DNA from: Cristatella mucedo
Lineage: Eukaryota; Bryozoa; Phylactolaemata; Cristatellidae
DNA length: 64,000 bases
Assembly: GCA_009760855.2 (NCBI GenBank)
Contig: WPIO01000008.1
Span: 3,876,501 to 3,940,500 of the forward strand
Reading direction: 5' to 3'
Below are positions 62,101 to 64,000 of the stretch, in pieces (position 1 is the stretch's first letter; each line of letters starts with the position of its first letter). Position numbers and translations under genes: made by a program. The notes beneath the pieces are model-generated. The model was not told the origin of the DNA and did no database searches. It saw only the letters and a list, made by a program, of their open reading frames with translations.

Positions 62101-62362
62101 AGGCTTCTCACACGATTCTCCCACCGCTTTCAGTCCGGCCAAGTGGATGACGCAGCCAATCTGATGCTGTTCAGTTCAAGAACAAGGTTACAAGCATGCT
62201 AACGAGAGATAGAAGATATAGTGGCTACTAGCATTGGCTGCTGAAGAAATAGGCACAGACGTACCTTTTGGAATACCTCACGAAGCGCTGGAGCATCCAA
62301 AAGGTCGAGATTGTAGAAGGGAACCTTTTTACCGACTATTTCTTCGACGCGGAGCAAGGCCT
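56356..62362 (-). CDS. GALE: UDP-glucose 4-epimerase, 7 exons, N-terminus outside view
   Basis: GALE interconverts UDP-galactose and UDP-glucose in the cytosolic Leloir pathway with bound NAD; animal forms also act on the N-acetyl sugars. Seven exons join in phase into about 304 residues ending at TAA 56356-56358. They carry the extended SDR-family serine region SSSATVYG, the catalytic YxxxK as [20 protein letters not shown], the DYIHVMDLA substrate loop and [10 protein letters not shown]. Human GALE has 348 residues; about 46 N-terminal residues with the GxxGxxG nucleotide motif are missing. That exon was not found in 62.4-64.0 kb, which is a Tc1 remnant, so it probably lies past the window edge. 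Introns carry SINEs, LINE tails, (GA)n, (CT)n and a Tigger element. No broken codon was seen, so the gene looks functional. Confidence 0.96.
56608..56735 (+). repeat. (AT), (CT), (CA) and (CACTA) tracts
   Basis: Adjoining short tandem repeats below the GALE last exon's intron side. Confidence 0.95.
57024..57102 (+). repeat. (GT)n microsatellite
   Basis: About 78 bases of GT in the last GALE intron. Confidence 0.98.
57103..57219 (-). mobile_element. LINE family 1 fragment
   Basis: Minus strand contains [12 protein letters not shown]-type coding and the LHWLPV region remnants, cut by the (GT)n tract on one side and a Tigger element on the other. Confidence 0.7.
57220..57790 (+). mobile_element. 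Non-autonomous Tigger-type element
   Basis: The left end AGTCGTCCCTTGCTTATCG follows TA and the right end GTGACGACTG precedes TA. The interior matches the ends of 6610-7909 and 13690-14365. Confidence 0.85.
58446..58560 (-). CDS. GALE: GALE exon with [13 protein letters not shown]
   Basis: It encodes [20 protein letters not shown], then [18 protein letters not shown] plus one base. The acceptor is CTTTTCAG and the donor ATGT|GTAAGC. Confidence 0.96.
58711..58766 (+). repeat. (GA)n microsatellite
   Basis: About 55 bases of GA in a GALE intron, 37 bases from the donor of the DYIHV exon. Confidence 0.98.
58803..58966 (-). CDS. GALE: GALE exon with DYIHVMDLA
   Basis: It encodes [20 protein letters not shown], then [13 protein letters not shown], ending KAAKKE. 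The acceptor is CGTTTAG and the donor GAG|GTGGGC. A (GA)n microsatellite lies about 37 bases past the donor on the intron side. Confidence 0.97.
59075..59190 (-). mobile_element. LINE family 1 tail expanded by (CT)n
   Basis: The flanks TATAGCACTCCAGGAGAG and GGGCACTGTGCATACGATGG align with the family-1 tail. The short TCTCTCT of the hairpin has grown into about 58 bases of CT at 59103-59161. Confidence 0.7.
59395..59490 (-). mobile_element. tRNA-like SINE head (third type)
   Basis: Minus strand shows TAGCTCAGTCGGTTAGAGC, a good A box, and GGTTCTCGAGCTC near the B-box distance. The cloverleaf is imperfect, so a functional tRNA is unlikely. Confidence 0.45.
59525..59650 (+). mobile_element. 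SINE family A copy
   Basis: AGCGGGCTCGAGCCCC B-box, then CTTCTCTTAGGGTGCTATTC tail. Confidence 0.65.
59651..60849. other. GALE intron, no feature recognised
   Basis: Unique intronic sequence between SINE A copies. Confidence 0.4.
60850..60960 (+). mobile_element. SINE family A 3' part
   Basis: It has GCCTGAATAGAGATTAATTT, the hairpin tail and an (AT)n end. Confidence 0.65.
61022..61177 (-). mobile_element. SINE family A copy
   Basis: Minus-strand head TTGGTCCAGCGGTTAAGGTG with GGGCTCGAGCCC, and the shared tail. Lies in a GALE intron. Confidence 0.8.
61178..61310 (+). mobile_element. tRNA-like SINE (third type)
   Basis: AGATAGCTCAATCAGTCAGT and TTAGGGC form an A-box region similar to 59395-59490 on the opposite strand. 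No clear B box was seen. Confidence 0.35.
61461..61638 (-). CDS. GALE: GALE exon with RYFNPVGAH
   Basis: It encodes [20 protein letters not shown], then [14 protein letters not shown], ending ADGTG with a split glycine codon. The acceptor is TTCTGCAG and the donor ACAG|GTAAGA. The match to animal GALE is residue by residue. Confidence 0.97.
61730..61909 (-). CDS. GALE: GALE catalytic exon ([13 protein letters not shown])
   Basis: This 180-base exon encodes [20 protein letters not shown], then [17 protein letters not shown], ending SNAE. It holds the catalytic Ser/Thr region and the Tyr and Lys of the SDR active site. It is phase 0 at both ends, with donor GAG|GTATGT. Confidence 0.97.
62053..62166 (-). 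CDS. GALE: GALE exon with [13 protein letters not shown]
   Basis: It encodes [20 protein letters not shown] and continues to GGVMNLLK. The HQ start gives the usual spacing to the preceding exon. A second AG six bases inside could act as an alternative acceptor and would drop HQ. The donor is GAAG|GTAAAA. Confidence 0.93.
62265..62362 (-). CDS. GALE: GALE exon encoding residues near human 47-79
   Basis: It encodes [20 protein letters not shown] and continues to REVFQK. The acceptor is ATGTAG; two bases complete a codon from the missing upstream exon, probably glutamate. The donor is AAAAG|GTACGT. Confidence 0.9.
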
Positions 62363-62744
62363 CTACATAACAGAATATGCTAGCAGTTGGCAAGAGTGAC
62401 AATACAAAATCGAGAAAAAAGGACCAGACCTCTCAAATGCTTCTGTAGATCGGCCATTTTGCATAGACACATGCAGGAAATACAGTCGAGCGGCAAAGGT
62501 ACCAACGACCTCTTGTTTAGGAGGATTCGCGGAACTTGTACGCATTCGACCATGAAACACTAGATCGAAGCACAAAGAACAAATGCGCCCCATTATCATT
62601 ATGCCTTTCACAGACGGCATTTTCGTTAAGCAGTGTATGCAACAAGAAATAACGAGAGAGCTCGTTTGTCGTTGGCCCTTGCAAGTTAAATCTTTAAACG
62701 GCGGAATTCTCCATTATAGAGCAACTTGTAAAAGAATGCATTTC

Positions 62745-63960
62745 CTGTTCTCGCAGGCATGCGCGGTAGTAAGAAAACAACAGTGCACCTGCCCGCTATT
62801 CTCACTTCCTAGCCTCAAGCTATTGCCCACTGGCATGCCCAAGGCCACTTAGTCGACTTCCTTTACGAAGGGCCAAACGACGGATGCGCACCGCACAGGA
62901 ATTAGCAAAGGCGAAATCGCTACACAATTGTGAATTGGTGCGACTTGGGCAAGTTATAAATTAAAGCAAATGGCTACGACCGGTATCATCAATAGCGCAT
63001 AAAGAACCGGCTGCTCACACGTCACTACACCAGGAAGGACAGGCTGACATTAGAGTGAAGCTCTAGCCATCATTTCACCCTTCGAGGGTTCATGCTCAAA
63101 GCCTGCAAAGACTGCTACCGGGAAGCTTGTTGTTAAGAATACGATTAGTTGTCGACTAGATGATAATGTTTGCTCGGAACTCAAAAAAAAGAAAAGCCTC
63201 TTCTGCCTGTCATTCATGAAGAGGTTCATTCAGAGCGGGCTAGGGTGAAGGCACACTGGACCCATGACGACTAGAGCATAATCGAATGGGGCTAAATTCG
63301 CGATTCTGGTAACTGAAAATGAATGCAGTACGCGAGTCGTCGCTCCAGTGGAGTCTCAATTATAATTGCTTTCAGAAGATGGTGAAACTTGGCTGTGAAG
63401 TAGGTCATGGTCTGGGGCTACTTCAGTAGCAGACACCTGGCATCATGCCGAAAGACTATAATTTACAACTACTCAAGAATACTGTAGTACCTAGCACACC
63501 CAGCCTGCATGGAGGAAATTTTCTTTACAAAAAGGGCAATGAACCTAAGCACAAAGCTAATTGCATTCGATATTTCTGTTAGTTTATGGCTATTTTGCTA
63601 AAAGAGTGGCCTAGTAATCTTCAGATCCGAATCCTATTGGGTGTCTCCGGGCGAAGCGGATACCATATACAGAGAGCCTTGAAAGACGTTAAGTTCTCTG
63701 AGGATGCAATACAAATACATAATTATTGTTATTATTATTGTAGCAGGCTCAGAAATCACGTGGGTTTCGTTATATCCATAGAATCGCTTTTCTCAGTTTT
63801 GCAGGACTTTTAGAGAACGATAATGCCTGCTGTTTGGGAATGCTTAGTTTACCCCAGGTTCAAGAGGCTCAGATTGTTGCTTATTGTCTTAGTATAACTT
63901 CATTTTAGCACTACAAACTATTATACTTGTACTATAGCTTTGCTTATATGTTAGGAAAAT
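62745..63960 (+). mobile_element. Tc1-like transposon remnant, second copy
   Basis: It aligns with 4940-6520 from the upstream AGTGCACCTGC segment through MVWGY-type, GNEPKH and beyond, minus the LINE insertion. Many stops break the frame. It fills the space where the GALE first exon might have been and runs to the window end. Confidence 0.75.
63677..63742 (+). mobile_element. LINE family 1 tail stub inside Tc1
   Basis: GTTAAGTTCTCTGAGGATGC followed by ATT repeats interrupts the Tc1 sequence. Confidence 0.65.
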
Positions 63961-64000
63961 TTATTTTATGTCCTGCACAAGTCGGGTGGCAAATTTAAGG

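Overview
The window is nuclear DNA of an animal, most likely an invertebrate or early-branching chordate. Two intron-rich protein genes lie on the minus strand. They are embedded in dense debris of non-LTR retrotransposons, tRNA-derived SINEs, Tc1 and Tigger/pogo DNA transposons, and long di- and tetranucleotide microsatellites. There are no operons, bacterial genes, CRISPR arrays or rRNA genes. I cannot name the species from sequence alone.

Gene 1 (about 14.6-41.0 kb, minus) encodes a ZNG1/CBWD-type zinc-transferring GTPase of the CobW family. Eleven exons can be joined in phase from the start codon at 40978 to 14594. They carry the P-loop, the CxCC metal motif, the switch region and NKTD. 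The exons of the C-terminal CobW_C domain were not found. Gene 2 (56.36-62.36 kb, minus) encodes UDP-glucose 4-epimerase (GALE). Seven exons join in phase to a stop codon and three AATAAA signals. The N-terminal exon with the glycine-rich NAD motif is not visible and probably lies beyond 64 kb.

Regions: 0-4.7 kb has little beyond two SINEs. At 4.9-6.5 kb is a Tc1 transposon split by a LINE. At 6.6-8.2 kb is a Tigger element holding a 41-bp hairpin, followed by a perfect 184-bp palindrome with an (AT)n core. From 9 to 41 kb the ZNG1 exons are interleaved with LINE, SINE and Tigger copies, a 346-bp duplication, a phased CACGTG minisatellite and a poly-G block. From 41 to 56 kb no confident gene was found; it holds LINEs, SINEs, a 122-bp tandem array and an about 170-bp satellite. 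The GALE gene at 56.3-62.4 kb has introns full of repeats, and a second Tc1 copy closes the window.

The repeats form a small ecology. LINE family 1 (CR1/L2-like) has a hairpin 3' tail ending in (ATT)n. SINE family A carries the same tail behind a tRNA-like head, so it probably borrows the family-1 machinery. LINE family 2 ends differently, next to a conserved TGTAACTC-type motif. SINE family B has a different tail. Several family-1 copies lack the centre of the element but keep the 3' tail. I found no unambiguous new functional system. The best candidates for a second look are the phased CACGTG array, the palindrome, the SINE/LINE tail sharing and the recurrent internally deleted LINEs.
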